A stretch of 29,511 nt of DNA from Firmicutes bacterium UBA5227 (GCA_002409285.1 DHUT01000070.1:1-29511); one strand, 5' to 3'. Shown: positions 7,229 through 15,210, counted from the stretch's first letter. The notes: generated by a model not told the origin, from the sequence alone. Numbers and translations are program-made.

Positions 7229-9502
7229 TTATCTTTTTATTTCTTCCATTATATAGGCTTCAAACGAATCGCCTTCTTTAATGTCGTTATATTTTTCTAT
7301 GCCTACTCCGCCTTCAAATCCTGTGTTTAATTCTGATACGTCATCTTTAAATCTTTTCAGCGAGGAAATATCTCCCTCATGGATTACTATATCATTTCTT
7401 AATAATCTGACTTTGGATTTTCTTGTAATTTTGCCGCTTGTTACATATACACCTGCAACAATTCCCACATTAGGAACTTTAAATGTCTGTCTGACTTCCG
7501 CTCTTCCCATAACAACTTCTTTATATACCGGAGCTAACATACCCTTAACAGCCTGCTGAATATCTTCAATGGCCTGATAAATTATATTGTAGGTTCTGAT
7601 ATCAACATTCTCTTTTTTTGCAAGTTCCATTGCCGCAATCGAAGGTCTTACATTAAAACCTATGACAATAGCATTTGAAGCCGATGCAAGCATTACATCA
7701 TTTTCATTGATTCCGCCTACTCCGCCGTGTATGGGATTAACTTTTACCTCATCCATGCTAAGCTTTTGAAGTGATTGTTTAACAGCTTCAATAGAGCCGC
7801 TTACATCAGCCTTAATGATGATGTTCAAGTCCTTAACCTCACCCTTTTGAATTCTTTCAAACAAATCATCCAAGGAAACCTTTGAAGTTGCATTCATTGA
7901 TTCTTTATGTTTCTTGTCTCTTCGTTTTTCAGCAATGTTTTTGGCATCTTTTTCGTTTTCCATCACAATTAGTATATCTCCTGCCAGAGGAGTTTCGTTA
8001 AGTCCAAGAATCTCTACCGGTACAGACGGGCCAGCCTGATTTATCTTTTTACCCTTTGAATTAAACATTGCTCTCACTTTGCCATAAGCACTGCCTACCA
8101 GTACCACATCGCCTTTGTTAAGGGTTCCTTTTTCAACCAGCACGGTTGCAACAGGGCCTCTTCCTTTATCCAGCTTAGCTTCTATAATAGTTCCCTTTGC
8201 CGCTCTGTTGGGATTAGCCTTTAATTCCTGCACTTCAGCCACAAGCAGAATCATTTCAAGCAAATCCTCTATACCCATATGTTTTTTTGCCGAAACAGGA
8301 ACAAATATAGTGTCACCGCCCCAGTCTTCGGATATAATTCCCTGCTCTGAAAGCTCCTGTTTGACTCTATCCATATTTGCTGTTGGTTTATCTATTTTGT
8401 TTACAGCGACTATAATAGGTACTCCTGCTGCCTTCGAGTGGTTTATTGCTTCTATGGTTTGTGGCATTACTCCGTCATCTGCTGCAACGACTATTACAGC
8501 TATATCCGTAACCTTAGCACCTCTTGCCCTCATCGCTGTAAAAGCTTCGTGTCCAGGTGTATCAAGAAAAGTGATTTTCTTTCCGTTTATTTCAACCTGA
8601 GAAGCACCAATATGCTGTGTAATTCCACCTGCTTCAAGTTCAGTGACTGCAGTGTTTCTGATAGCATCAAGCAAAGATGTCTTACCATGGTCTACATGAC
8701 CCATGACTGTTACAATAGGAGGTCTGGGTTGCAAATCTTTTTCATCGTCGGAATCCTCTTTCATCAGTGATTCCTCCAAGTTCTGAAGTTCGTCAACAAC
8801 TTCAATCTTTGAAACCTTCGCACCTAATTCTTCACCGATTAACTGCGCCGTATCAAAGTCTATTTCCTGATTCATATTAGCCATGATCCCCAGAAGTATA
8901 AGCTTTGAAATTACAACATTAACAGGAACGCCTAATTTGTCGGCAAATTCTCTGACTATTACAGGCTCTTCAATTTCAATGTTTTTAATTTTAGGCTGGT
9001 GCTTCTTTTCTTCCGGCTCTGCAGGTTTTGGCTGCTGCTGATATTGCTGTTTATTTTTCGGTTTATTTTTATTTTTACTGAAGTTTTTGTTGTTTTTATT
9101 GTTTTTGCTATTGCTGTTACTGTTGTTGCTGCTTTTATTGTTGTTATTTCCCTTATTTTTGTCTGCTTCTCCGGCTGCCTTAACAGTAGGTTTTGACTGT
9201 ACAGGCTGTTTTTTCCCGGGAGTAAGTAAATTTTTGTCAACTTTTTTTAACTTAGCCTGCTTCATGTCAATATGTTCATCAACTAAAGGCTCATCATCAA
9301 CTATAATATTTTTTGCTCCTTTTGACATTTTAGTTTTTTTGTTATTGTTAATTATGTTTAATGCTTTTTTAAGTCTTATAACTTCTAAATCAGTAATCGA
9401 ACTCATATGGTTCTTAATCGTAATTCCCAGTTCCTGTTCGGCCAGTTTAACCAGGTCTTTGCTATTCATCTTTAATTCTTTTGCCAGTTCATATATTCTC
9501 AT
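7229..9502 (-). CDS. infB: Translation initiation factor IF-2
   Basis: 757 residues. IF2 is the GTPase that places fMet-tRNA in the P site and joins ribosomal subunits. An N-terminal IF2_N module (1-52, MRIYELAKELKMNSKDL) leads into a Lys/Gln/Asn linker. The linker includes a very low-complexity stretch (about 114-160) made almost only of Asn, Lys, Ser and Gln. A second IF2_N module follows (about 178-232). The G domain has G1 GHVDHGKTS (268-276), G3 DTPGHE (314-319), G4 NKID (368-371) and G5 SAK. Domains II to IV complete the protein. GGAGG precedes the ATG. The gene lies between rplGA and rbfA with gaps of 15 and 21 bp. Confidence 0.98.
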   Translation of the reverse strand: MRIYELAKELKMNSKDLVKLAEQELGITIKNHMSSITDLEVIRLKKALNIINNNKKTKMSKGAKNIIVDDEPLVDEHIDMKQAKLKKVDKNLLTPGKKQPVQSKPTVKAAGEADKNKGNNNNKSSNNSNSNSKNNKNNKNFSKNKNKPKNKQQYQQQPKPAEPEEKKHQPKIKNIEIEEPVIVREFADKLGVPVNVVISKLILLGIMANMNQEIDFDTAQLIGEELGAKVSKIEVVDELQNLEESLMKEDSDDEKDLQPRPPIVTVMGHVDHGKTSLLDAIRNTAVTELEAGGITQHIGASQVEINGKKITFLDTPGHEAFTAMRARGAKVTDIAVIVVAADDGVMPQTIEAINHSKAAGVPIIVAVNKIDKPTANMDRVKQELSEQGIISEDWGGDTIFVPVSAKKHMGIEDLLEMILLVAEVQELKANPNRAAKGTIIEAKLDKGRGPVATVLVEKGTLNKGDVVLVGSAYGKVRAMFNSKGKKINQAGPSVPVEILGLNETPLAGDILIVMENEKDAKNIAEKRRDKKHKESMNATSKVSLDDLFERIQKGEVKDLNIIIKADVSGSIEAVKQSLQKLSMDEVKVNPIHGGVGGINENDVMLASASNAIVIGFNVRPSIAAMELAKKENVDIRTYNIIYQAIEDIQQAVKGMLAPVYKEVVMGRAEVRQTFKVPNVGIVAGVYVTSGKITRKSKVRLLRNDIVIHEGDISSLKRFKDDVSELNTGFEGGVGIEKYNDIKEGDSFEAYIMEEIKR

Positions 9503-9517
9503 TAAGCCACCTCCGGA

Positions 9518-9811
9518 TTATATATTATTTTGTAAATATGATGCAATGTTTATATCGTTAACGGACATAACACTCACCACCTTTCTTCCAAGACTTTTGC
9601 CAAGGATTTCTTTTTCTCCATATTCAACACATTTAACAGTATGTTTTTCACATAAAAACTGTACGTTTTCTTTTGTTTTTTCTGAGGCATCTACAGCTAT
9701 TATAACCAAAATACTTTTCCTATGCTTTATGTCAAAGCAAGTAGCATCAAAACCAATTGATATATTACCGCCCTTTTTAGCAATTCCGAGCATGGAATAA
9801 ATCTTATTCAT
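9518..9811 (-). CDS. rplGA: L7Ae-family K-turn RNA-binding protein (YlxQ)
   Basis: 97 residues of the L7Ae/L30e/S12e fold, with KIYSMLGIAKKGGNISIG at the start as in the YlxQ group. These proteins bind kink-turn RNA; the cellular role of YlxQ is not settled. The ATG overlaps the end of rnpM (ATGAATAA, 8 bp) and has only a weak site of its own, so it probably depends on reinitiation after rnpM. The order nusA-rnpM-rplGA-infB is the standard Firmicutes arrangement. Confidence 0.9.
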   Translation of the reverse strand: MNKIYSMLGIAKKGGNISIGFDATCFDIKHRKSILVIIAVDASEKTKENVQFLCEKHTVKCVEYGEKEILGKSLGRKVVSVMSVNDINIASYLQNNI

Positions 9812-10073
9812 TTTTTGTAATCTCTGCCCTTATGGCTTCATATATTTCTTCAGGAATTTCAGCTTCAAGGGATTTTGATAACCTTTTTGATTTAACGGCC
9901 TTTTCCAGACATTCGGTTTTCTTGCATATATAGGTGCCTCTGCCATTTAATTTTCCGGTAGCATCAAAATGTATTTCATTATCTTTGTTTTTTACTATTC
10001 TGCACAATTCCTTTTTAGGGAAACTCTCCATACATCCGATACATTTTCTCAAAGGGATTTTACGAGTTTTCAT
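9804..10073 (-). CDS. rnpM: RNase P modulator RnpM (YlxR, DUF448)
   Basis: 89 residues. It has the family start RKIPLRKCIGCMESFPK (paired Cys in CIGC) and the second motif GRGTYICKKTEC. YlxR proteins have been reported to bind RNase P RNA and reduce its activity. The ATG overlaps the nusA stop in an ATGA arrangement (10070-10073), with GGAGG inside the last nusA codons. It is thus translationally coupled to nusA upstream and to rplGA downstream. Confidence 0.93.
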   Translation of the reverse strand: MKTRKIPLRKCIGCMESFPKKELCRIVKNKDNEIHFDATGKLNGRGTYICKKTECLEKAVKSKRLSKSLEAEIPEEIYEAIRAEITKNE

Positions 10074-11131
10074 ACTTCCTCCTCAGTGATTCTTTCCTTT
10101 TCCTGGGATTCGCTTATGATATCTATTTTCCAGCCTGTAAGCTTGGCTGCCAGTCTTACGTTTTGCCCTTCCTTTCCTATGGCAAGTGATAATTGATTAT
10201 CCGGTACAACTGCAACAGCACTTTTTTCTTTTTCGCTTGCTGTAACCTTTACAATTTTTGCCGGTCCAAGACTGTTTGCAATAAACTTTTCAGGATTCTT
10301 GTCATATATTATGATGTCAATTTTCTCCTGACATATTTCATCAATAATATTTTTAACCCTTGTTCCTTTATTACCCACACAGGAGCCAATGGGTTCAACA
10401 TTTGGGTCATTGGAGAAAACAGCTATTTTTGTCCTTGAGCCTGCTTCTCTTGCAATTGAATAAATTTCTATTGTACCATCGTGTATTTCAGGAACCTCCA
10501 GTTCAAACAGCCTCTTAACAAGATTAGGATGGCTTCTTGAAAGCATTATACTTGCTCCCTTGCCTGAATTTTTAACTTCTACTATAACTATCTTAATTCT
10601 GTCTCCTGGGTTGTATACTTCACCGGGTATTTGTTCATTCAGAGTAATAATCCCCTCAATTTTCCCTAAATCCACATATACATTACCTTTACCTTCTCTT
10701 TGAACCACACCTGTAAGTATGTCTGATTCTCTTCCATAAAATTCGCTGAATATTGATTCTCTTTCAGCCTCACGAATTTTTTGAAGAATAACCTGTCTGG
10801 CAGTCTGGGCTGCAATACGCCCAAAATCCTTTTTAGGCCTGATTTCAATTTTAACCACATCACCTATATCATATTTTGAATCAATGGTTTTAGCATCCTC
10901 AACCGTTATTTCCTCATTTGTGTTTTCCACATTATCAACTACGGTTTTATCCTGAAACAGCTTATACTCGCCATTTTCTTCATCAATATCTATACTGAAG
11001 TTAGTTGATTTCCCATAGTTTTTCTTGTAGCCAGTTTCCAATGCCGCCTTGATTGCCTCCAGTACAACGTCCTTGCGAATCCCTTTTTCTTTTTCGAGCT
11101 CGTTTAACGCATTCAATATTTCCTTATTCAT
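10070..11131 (-). CDS. nusA: Transcription termination/antitermination factor NusA
   Basis: 353 residues, the compact Firmicutes form without the extra C-terminal acidic repeats of E. coli NusA. NusA binds RNA polymerase and nascent RNA and modulates pausing, termination and antitermination. The N-terminal polymerase-binding domain (about 1-125) is followed by S1 (about 132-200, GVVQREGKGNVYVDLG), then KH1 with GSCVGNKGTRVKNI and KH2 with AIGKEGQNVRLAAKLTGW. GGAGGG precedes the ATG. It lies 11 bp after rimP in the same operon. Confidence 0.97.
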   Translation of the reverse strand: MNKEILNALNELEKEKGIRKDVVLEAIKAALETGYKKNYGKSTNFSIDIDEENGEYKLFQDKTVVDNVENTNEEITVEDAKTIDSKYDIGDVVKIEIRPKKDFGRIAAQTARQVILQKIREAERESIFSEFYGRESDILTGVVQREGKGNVYVDLGKIEGIITLNEQIPGEVYNPGDRIKIVIVEVKNSGKGASIMLSRSHPNLVKRLFELEVPEIHDGTIEIYSIAREAGSRTKIAVFSNDPNVEPIGSCVGNKGTRVKNIIDEICQEKIDIIIYDKNPEKFIANSLGPAKIVKVTASEKEKSAVAVVPDNQLSLAIGKEGQNVRLAAKLTGWKIDIISESQEKERITEEEV

Positions 11132-11142
11132 GATACCCTCCG

Positions 11143-11607
11143 TTAAAAGTCCTCTAACACTTTATTTATTTTTGAAATATCTTTAAGTTCAAATGTAAGA
11201 TTTTCACCATCAGAATTTATAACTACCTTGTCTTCATATTTTTCTGCTAAAATACCTGTTACAGATTTTTTTTCGCCAACAGGCTTATAAAACTTGGCTT
11301 CCACTTTTTCCCCTATGCTTTTTTTATAGTCCGCATCTGTCTTGAAGGGTCTTTCAATTCCAGGAGATGATACCTCTAAAAAATACTGCTCCTTTATTAA
11401 ATCTGCCTCATCAAGCATTTTATTCAACGCTCTGCTTACGTCGGCAGTATCATCAACAGTTATACCATCCGGCTTGTCAAGATAAACTCTCAGATATTTA
11501 AATGGTCCTTCCTTTACATACTCAATGTCAATCAGCTCAATTTCAGTATTTTTTATAACATCTTTCACCATCTTCTGTACTGATTCTTCTATGGATTTCT
11601 TATTCAT
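11143..11607 (-). CDS. rimP: Ribosome maturation factor RimP
   Basis: 154 residues. RimP assists 30S assembly, in particular central pseudoknot formation with S12. It has the two-domain RimP pattern: an N-terminal alpha/beta domain with IELIDIEYVKEGPFKYLRVYLDKP, the conserved YFLEVSSPGIERPF linker, and a C-terminal SH3-like domain. AAAGGAG stands before the ATG. It is the first gene of the operon and has its own promoter and a long structured leader. In many relatives polC precedes it; here rplY and a divergent aminomutase gene occupy that side. Confidence 0.95.
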   Translation of the reverse strand: MNKKSIEESVQKMVKDVIKNTEIELIDIEYVKEGPFKYLRVYLDKPDGITVDDTADVSRALNKMLDEADLIKEQYFLEVSSPGIERPFKTDADYKKSIGEKVEAKFYKPVGEKKSVTGILAEKYEDKVVINSDGENLTFELKDISKINKVLEDF

Positions 11608-11700
11608 GTTTTCTCCTTTACCCGACTTTTATCATTATTGCAGTCCATTCACCGACAATTTGCCACGATGACACTTCGATATGTGGTTATGACATACAAT

Positions 11701-11730
11701 CAGAAAGAGTGGGAAACCCCACTCTTTCTG
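11701..11730 (-). promoter_or_regulatory. Strong stem-loop in the rimP-nusA leader
   Basis: A perfect 13-bp stem, CAGAAAGAGTGGG / CCCACTCTTTCTG (11701-11713, 11718-11730), with a 4-base loop. It lies about 15 bases after the predicted transcription start and 94 bases before rimP. Neither direction has a U-run, so it is not a standard terminator. It may protect the 5' end of the mRNA or form part of a leader control element; leaders that regulate rimP-nusA operons are known in other bacteria. Confidence 0.5.
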
Positions 11731-11752
11731 TCAAAAACTCTATCTTTAATAT

Positions 11753-11781
11753 ATTGTATCACAGTATTTTAAATTAATCAA
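11753..11781 (-). promoter_or_regulatory. Sigma-A promoter for the rimP-nusA-infB operon
   Basis: Minus strand: TTGATT (11776-11781), 17-bp spacer, TACAAT (11753-11758). The start site would be near 11746, giving a leader of about 139 bases. Confidence 0.6.
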
Positions 11782-11884
11782 ATAAAAAAATTTTTTTTGG
11801 TGTAAAAAATAGTGAAAGGGCATTGAAACCCGGAAATATTACATATTTGATTTTTTTGAAATTAAACTTTTTTTGTGAAATCGC

Positions 11885-11913
11885 TTTACTGATTCATAAT
11901 TTTGTGCTAAAAT
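11885..11913 (+). promoter_or_regulatory. Candidate promoter for the KamA-like gene
   Basis: TTTACT (11885-11890), 17-bp spacer, TAAAAT (11908-11913). The start site would be near 11920, leaving a leader of about 215 bases. It is moderate in quality, and AT-rich surroundings raise the chance of a false match. Confidence 0.4.
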
Positions 11914-11931
11914 GTTAAATATGCGTAATTA

Positions 11932-11947
11932 ATTTAGATATCTAAAT
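11932..11947. promoter_or_regulatory. 16-bp perfect palindrome, possible operator
   Basis: ATTTAGATATCTAAAT, a perfect palindrome beginning about 12 bp after the predicted start site of the KamA-like gene. Its position fits an operator for a dimeric repressor. No regulator can be named. Confidence 0.35.
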
Positions 11948-12136
11948 AGTTTTTCATGGAAAACGTCATAATAATCATATCTTAATTCATAAAAAGTAAA
12001 GGTTGTTAAATTATTTTCATATTTGTTCTACATCAAAAAATATCACTGGCAATTTCATACAAGAACAGCCATCTTATAATTTGCTTTTTTTGAATTATAT
12101 GATTAAATTTTAAATTTAATGTTAGGAGTTGAATAT

Positions 12137-13246
12137 ATGGATTGGAAAACGCAGTTGAAAAACAATATTACAACAGCAGATGAGGTGAATGAAGCCTTAA
12201 ACTGGAATCTGTCCGAAGATGATAACATCAAACTTAAAAATATTATTGACAGATATCCTATGTCAATACCCAGATATTACTTATCTTTAATTAACAGAGA
12301 TGACCCGGATGACCCAATCAGGAAGCTATGTGTTCCTTCAATACTTGAAACTGACATGAGCGGCAGTTTTGATACAAGCGGTGAAGCGAGCAATACGGTT
12401 ATCAACGGTCTTCAGCACAAATACAAACAAACAGCAATGTATCTGTCAACAAACAGATGTGCCATGTATTGCAGACACTGTTTCAGAAAACGCCTGGTAG
12501 GCGTCGTTAACGATGATGAAATAAATAAGAACTTCGATGATGTGGTAAACTACGTAAGAATTCATGAAGAAATAACAAATGTGCTGGTTTCCGGCGGTGA
12601 TTCCTTTATGAACAGCAATGAAAAAATCAGGAAAATATTAGATGAATTTATGAAAATAGATCATATAGATTTTATTCGTTTTGGCACCAGAATTCCTGTT
12701 GTTCTTCCTCAAAGAATTTATGAGGATGACGAGCTCTTGGATATACTTCAAAATTACAACAATATAAAGCAAATTTATGTTGTTACACATTTCAATCACC
12801 CTAATGAAATTACGGAGGAATCAAATCGAGCTGTTGAGGCTCTTCGAAATATTGGTATTGTCGTAAGAAACCAAACAGTATTGTTAAAAGGAATAAATGA
12901 CAATCCGGACACCATGGCTGATTTAATGAACAGTCTTACAAAAATAGGTGTCACGCCTTATTATATATTCCAATGCAGACCGGTTTCAGGGGTTAAAAAC
13001 CAATTCCAGGTTCCTTTTAAAAAAGCTGTTAGAATTATTGATGAGACGAAATCAAAGCTAAGCGGAATAAGCAAGAGCTTTAAATATGCCATGAGCCATA
13101 CTACCGGAAAAATTGAGATAGTTGGAAACTTGAGTGAAGACGAAATAATTTTTAAATATCATCAGGCAAAATACACTAAGAATCAGGGAAGGATAATGAT
13201 AATAAAGGTAGAAGACAACCAGGCATGGCTTCCTGAAAAAATATAG
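12137..13246 (+). CDS. KamA-family radical SAM aminomutase-like protein, substrate unknown
   Basis: 369 residues. The family moves an amino group between adjacent carbons using S-adenosylmethionine, a 4Fe-4S cluster and PLP. The cluster motif is C108-x3-C112-x2-C115 (CAMYCRHC), followed by FRKR, where Arg117 matches the carboxylate-binding Arg of lysine 2,3-aminomutase. VSGGD (151-155) fits the SAM-binding GGD position. Lys325 in HTTGK lies where the PLP-binding Lys of the PGGGGK motif is found. Against my recollection of the clostridial lysine 2,3-aminomutase sequence, the two Asp that hold the lysine side chain appear replaced by Arg281 (in FQCRPV) and Ala318. It is therefore probably not a lysine enzyme, and the substrate is open. 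The start at 12137 follows TTAGGAG; an earlier ATG at 12119 lies before that site. It is transcribed alone on the plus strand. Confidence 0.85.
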   Translation: MDWKTQLKNNITTADEVNEALNWNLSEDDNIKLKNIIDRYPMSIPRYYLSLINRDDPDDPIRKLCVPSILETDMSGSFDTSGEASNTVINGLQHKYKQTAMYLSTNRCAMYCRHCFRKRLVGVVNDDEINKNFDDVVNYVRIHEEITNVLVSGGDSFMNSNEKIRKILDEFMKIDHIDFIRFGTRIPVVLPQRIYEDDELLDILQNYNNIKQIYVVTHFNHPNEITEESNRAVEALRNIGIVVRNQTVLLKGINDNPDTMADLMNSLTKIGVTPYYIFQCRPVSGVKNQFQVPFKKAVRIIDETKSKLSGISKSFKYAMSHTTGKIEIVGNLSEDEIIFKYHQAKYTKNQGRIMIIKVEDNQAWLPEKI

Positions 13247-13316
13247 CAGGCTCCATCACAATTTTATCTGTCCGCTGGTGCTCATATAAAATTGGATTGC
13301 AGCCCATAAGACTAAA

Positions 13317-13348
13317 AAAAGCGAAACTCTATTAAGAATTTCGCTTTT
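13317..13348. terminator. Bidirectional terminator between the KamA-like gene and rplY
   Basis: AAAAGCGAAA (13317-13326) pairs with TTTCGCTTTT (13339-13348). On the minus strand the stem runs into seven U residues; on the plus strand into four. It sits between two convergent stops. Confidence 0.85.
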
Positions 13349-13361
13349 ACTATGTTGTATG

Positions 13362-13970
13362 TTAAATATTCTCTTCTTCAGCAGGTTCATTCTCTTCGTC
13401 ATCATGACCCTGCCTTTTTACTTCTACTATTGAAATTACACATTGTTCAGGGTCTAATTCAGGCACAATGCCTTTAGGAAACTCCACATGGGCAACATTA
13501 ATATTTTCAACCCTTTTAACATTTGAAACATCAATAACTATATCATCCGGAATATCCTGCGGCAATCCCTTAACACGTATAACATCCATTTGGGGCAGTG
13601 CCATAAGTTTCTTAAATTCCAATGTTTCTACCCCTTTAAGCCTGATAGATAAATCAACTCTGATTTCTTCATTCAATGATACCTGCTGAAAATCCACATG
13701 CATCATTTCTCCTTTAATTGGTGAATATTGAATTTCTTTAACCATTCCCGTAATAGAATTATCATTTTCCAAAGAAAGTTTGAATAGAGCATTCCTTCCG
13801 TATGAAGCTAAGCTCCTTTTCAATTCGTCTGTTTTTACCGAAACTGATATTGATTCCTTTCCTTTGCAGGAAAGGCTTGCAGGTACATATCCATTTTTGC
13901 GCAGCTGCTTGCTTGCCCTGCTGTTTACAGTTGTTCTTTTTTCAATGTTTAGCGTTCCTAATTCTGACAT
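13362..13970 (-). CDS. rplY: 50S ribosomal protein L25 / general stress protein Ctc
   Basis: 202 residues, the long Ctc/TL5 form. The N-terminal L25 domain (about 5-95) binds 5S rRNA, and the C-terminal beta domain (about 96-185) includes GLPQDIPDDIVIDVS. The tail is acidic (DDEENEPAEEEN). GGAGG precedes the ATG. It has a perfect consensus promoter of its own (14079-14107), unlike the sigma-B control of B. subtilis ctc, and a hairpin directly after the predicted start site. It lies between ispG and the rimP operon. Confidence 0.93.
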   Translation of the reverse strand: MSELGTLNIEKRTTVNSRASKQLRKNGYVPASLSCKGKESISVSVKTDELKRSLASYGRNALFKLSLENDNSITGMVKEIQYSPIKGEMMHVDFQQVSLNEEIRVDLSIRLKGVETLEFKKLMALPQMDVIRVKGLPQDIPDDIVIDVSNVKRVENINVAHVEFPKGIVPELDPEQCVISIVEVKRQGHDDEENEPAEEENI

Positions 13971-14034
13971 TGTATCCTCCTTAAAATTATGTTAAATTTA
14001 CTTAATAACACCCCACATCATTTTAGATTACCTA

Positions 14035-14066
14035 TAAAAATAAGCTGAATCCTTTAAAATTCAACT
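14035..14066 (-). terminator. Terminator-like hairpin between ispG and rplY
   Basis: Minus strand: AGTTGAAT (14059-14066), 8-base loop, ATTCAGCT (14043-14050), a stem with one mismatch, then TATTTTTAT. It could end the ispG transcript. It also starts only about six bases after the predicted rplY start site, so polymerase from that promoter must pass it. Confidence 0.5.
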
Positions 14067-14078
14067 AATTCTTACTCA

Positions 14079-14107
14079 ATTATACTATCATATTACATAT
14101 ATGTCAA
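14079..14107 (-). promoter_or_regulatory. Perfect consensus sigma-A promoter for rplY
   Basis: Minus strand: TTGACA (14102-14107), exactly 17 bp, TATAAT (14079-14084). All twelve bases match consensus. The -35 box begins five bases past the ispG stop. Start site near 14072, leader about 100 bases. Confidence 0.85.
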
Positions 14108-14112
14108 TTCAT

Positions 14113-15210
14113 TTACATCTTTTCAATTTCATCTAACAAGGTCTGAACAATTTCTTCTTCTTTTATTTTTCTGATTATTTCACCCTTTTTAAATAAAAGA
14201 GCTTCGCCCACTCCTCCGGCAATTCCTATATCTGACTGCCTTGCTTCGCCGGGCCCGTTAACGGCACAGCCCATTATTGCAACTGTAATAGGCTTATTTA
14301 CATCCTTCAAGCCCTCCTGAATTTTTTTGGAAAGCTCTATAAGCTGAATTTGTGTTCTTCCGCAGGTTGGACAGGTAATATAGTTAATACCGTAATTCCT
14401 CAGATTCAGGCTTTTTAAAATTTCTTTTGCCACCTTTACCTCTTCCACAGGGTCATCCGTAAGAGATATTCTTATTGTATCACCAATACCGTCTGCCAGC
14501 AAGCTTCCCACTCCAATGGCTGAACGTATACTCCCCTCAAAAAGAGTTCCGGCATGGGTAATACCCAAGTGGAGGGGATAATCAACTTTTTCAGCCATGG
14601 ATCTGTAGGCATCTATGGTCATTTTAATATCGGTTCCCTTCATGGAAATAACTATATTTCCATAATTTAGATCTTCCAATATTCTGACATGCTCTAATGC
14701 GGACTCCACCATTCCTTCTGATGTGGGTTTTCCACCATATTTTTTCAGTATTTCTTTGTGTATACTGCCTGCATTTACGCCAATTCTTATGGGTATATTT
14801 CTGGGTTTAGCCGCTGCAACAATTTTTTGAACCCTATCCATGCTTCCGATATTTCCTGGATTAATCCTAAGCTTATCAATTCCGTTCTCAATTGCTTTTA
14901 GTGCCAGTCTGTAATCAAAATGAATGTCTGCAACCATGGGCATATGAACCTGCCTTTTAATATCCTTTATGGCATCAGCGTCTTCACTGTCTGCAACGGC
15001 AACCCTTATTATTTCACATCCGGCTTCTTTTAGCCTTAAAATTTGCTCAACTGTGGAATTCACATCCTTTGTAAGTGTGTTAGTCATAGACTGAACAGCA
15101 ATTGGTGCTCCTCCTCCGATTTGCACATCGCCAACCATAATTCTTCGGCTTTGCCTTCTTACTATTTGATCCATCTGATTAACCTGATTCATCTGATTCA
15201 TCTGATTCAT
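14113..15210 (-). CDS. ispG: 4-hydroxy-3-methylbut-2-en-1-yl diphosphate synthase (flavodoxin/ferredoxin)
   Basis: 365 residues. IspG converts methylerythritol cyclodiphosphate to HMBPP in the MEP isoprenoid pathway using a 4Fe-4S cluster. The TIM-barrel part starts at RRIMVGDVQIGGGAPIAVQS, and the C-terminal part has CPTCGR (Cys280, Cys283), MGCAVNGPGEA (Cys315, Glu322), the expected three Cys and one Glu ligands. About 15 residues before the family start are MNQ repeats encoded by a 9-bp tandem array, so the true start is uncertain: any of four ATG codons (15210, 15201, 15192, 15174). The ribosome binding site GGGAGG (15225-15230) is 14 bases from the first ATG. It follows rseP by 31 bp. 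Presence implies an MEP pathway even though dxr is not here. Confidence 0.95.
   Translation of the reverse strand: MNQMNQMNQVNQMDQIVRRQSRRIMVGDVQIGGGAPIAVQSMTNTLTKDVNSTVEQILRLKEAGCEIIRVAVADSEDADAIKDIKRQVHMPMVADIHFDYRLALKAIENGIDKLRINPGNIGSMDRVQKIVAAAKPRNIPIRIGVNAGSIHKEILKKYGGKPTSEGMVESALEHVRILEDLNYGNIVISMKGTDIKMTIDAYRSMAEKVDYPLHLGITHAGTLFEGSIRSAIGVGSLLADGIGDTIRISLTDDPVEEVKVAKEILKSLNLRNYGINYITCPTCGRTQIQLIELSKKIQEGLKDVNKPITVAIMGCAVNGPGEARQSDIGIAGGVGEALLFKKGEIIRKIKEEEIVQTLLDEIEKM

Larger units (their letters stand above)
11608..12136. other. 529-bp divergent intergenic region between rimP and the KamA-like gene
   Basis: No coding region or RNA gene of a known type is seen. The left third holds the rimP promoter and its 13-bp leader stem. 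The right two thirds are very AT-rich and hold a plus-strand promoter candidate, a 16-bp perfect palindrome (11932-11947), a T7 run at about 12085 preceded by alternative pairings (AAATTAT at 12008-12014 with ATAATTT at 12076-12082, or GGTTGTT at 12001-12007 with AACAGCC at 12064-12070), and an AT palindrome just before the start (12102-12120). Confidence 0.6.

Noticed and set aside
9087..9800. Long Leu/Phe-rich reading frame on the plus strand opposite infB
   Set aside because: It is the complement of the Asn/Lys-rich linker of IF2; it has no ribosome binding site and overlaps a certain gene.
11711..11736. TTGACA on the minus strand upstream of rimP as the operon -35 box
   Set aside because: No acceptable -10 lies 16-18 bp further on; that space is the 13-bp stem. 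The TTGATT/TACAAT pair fits better.
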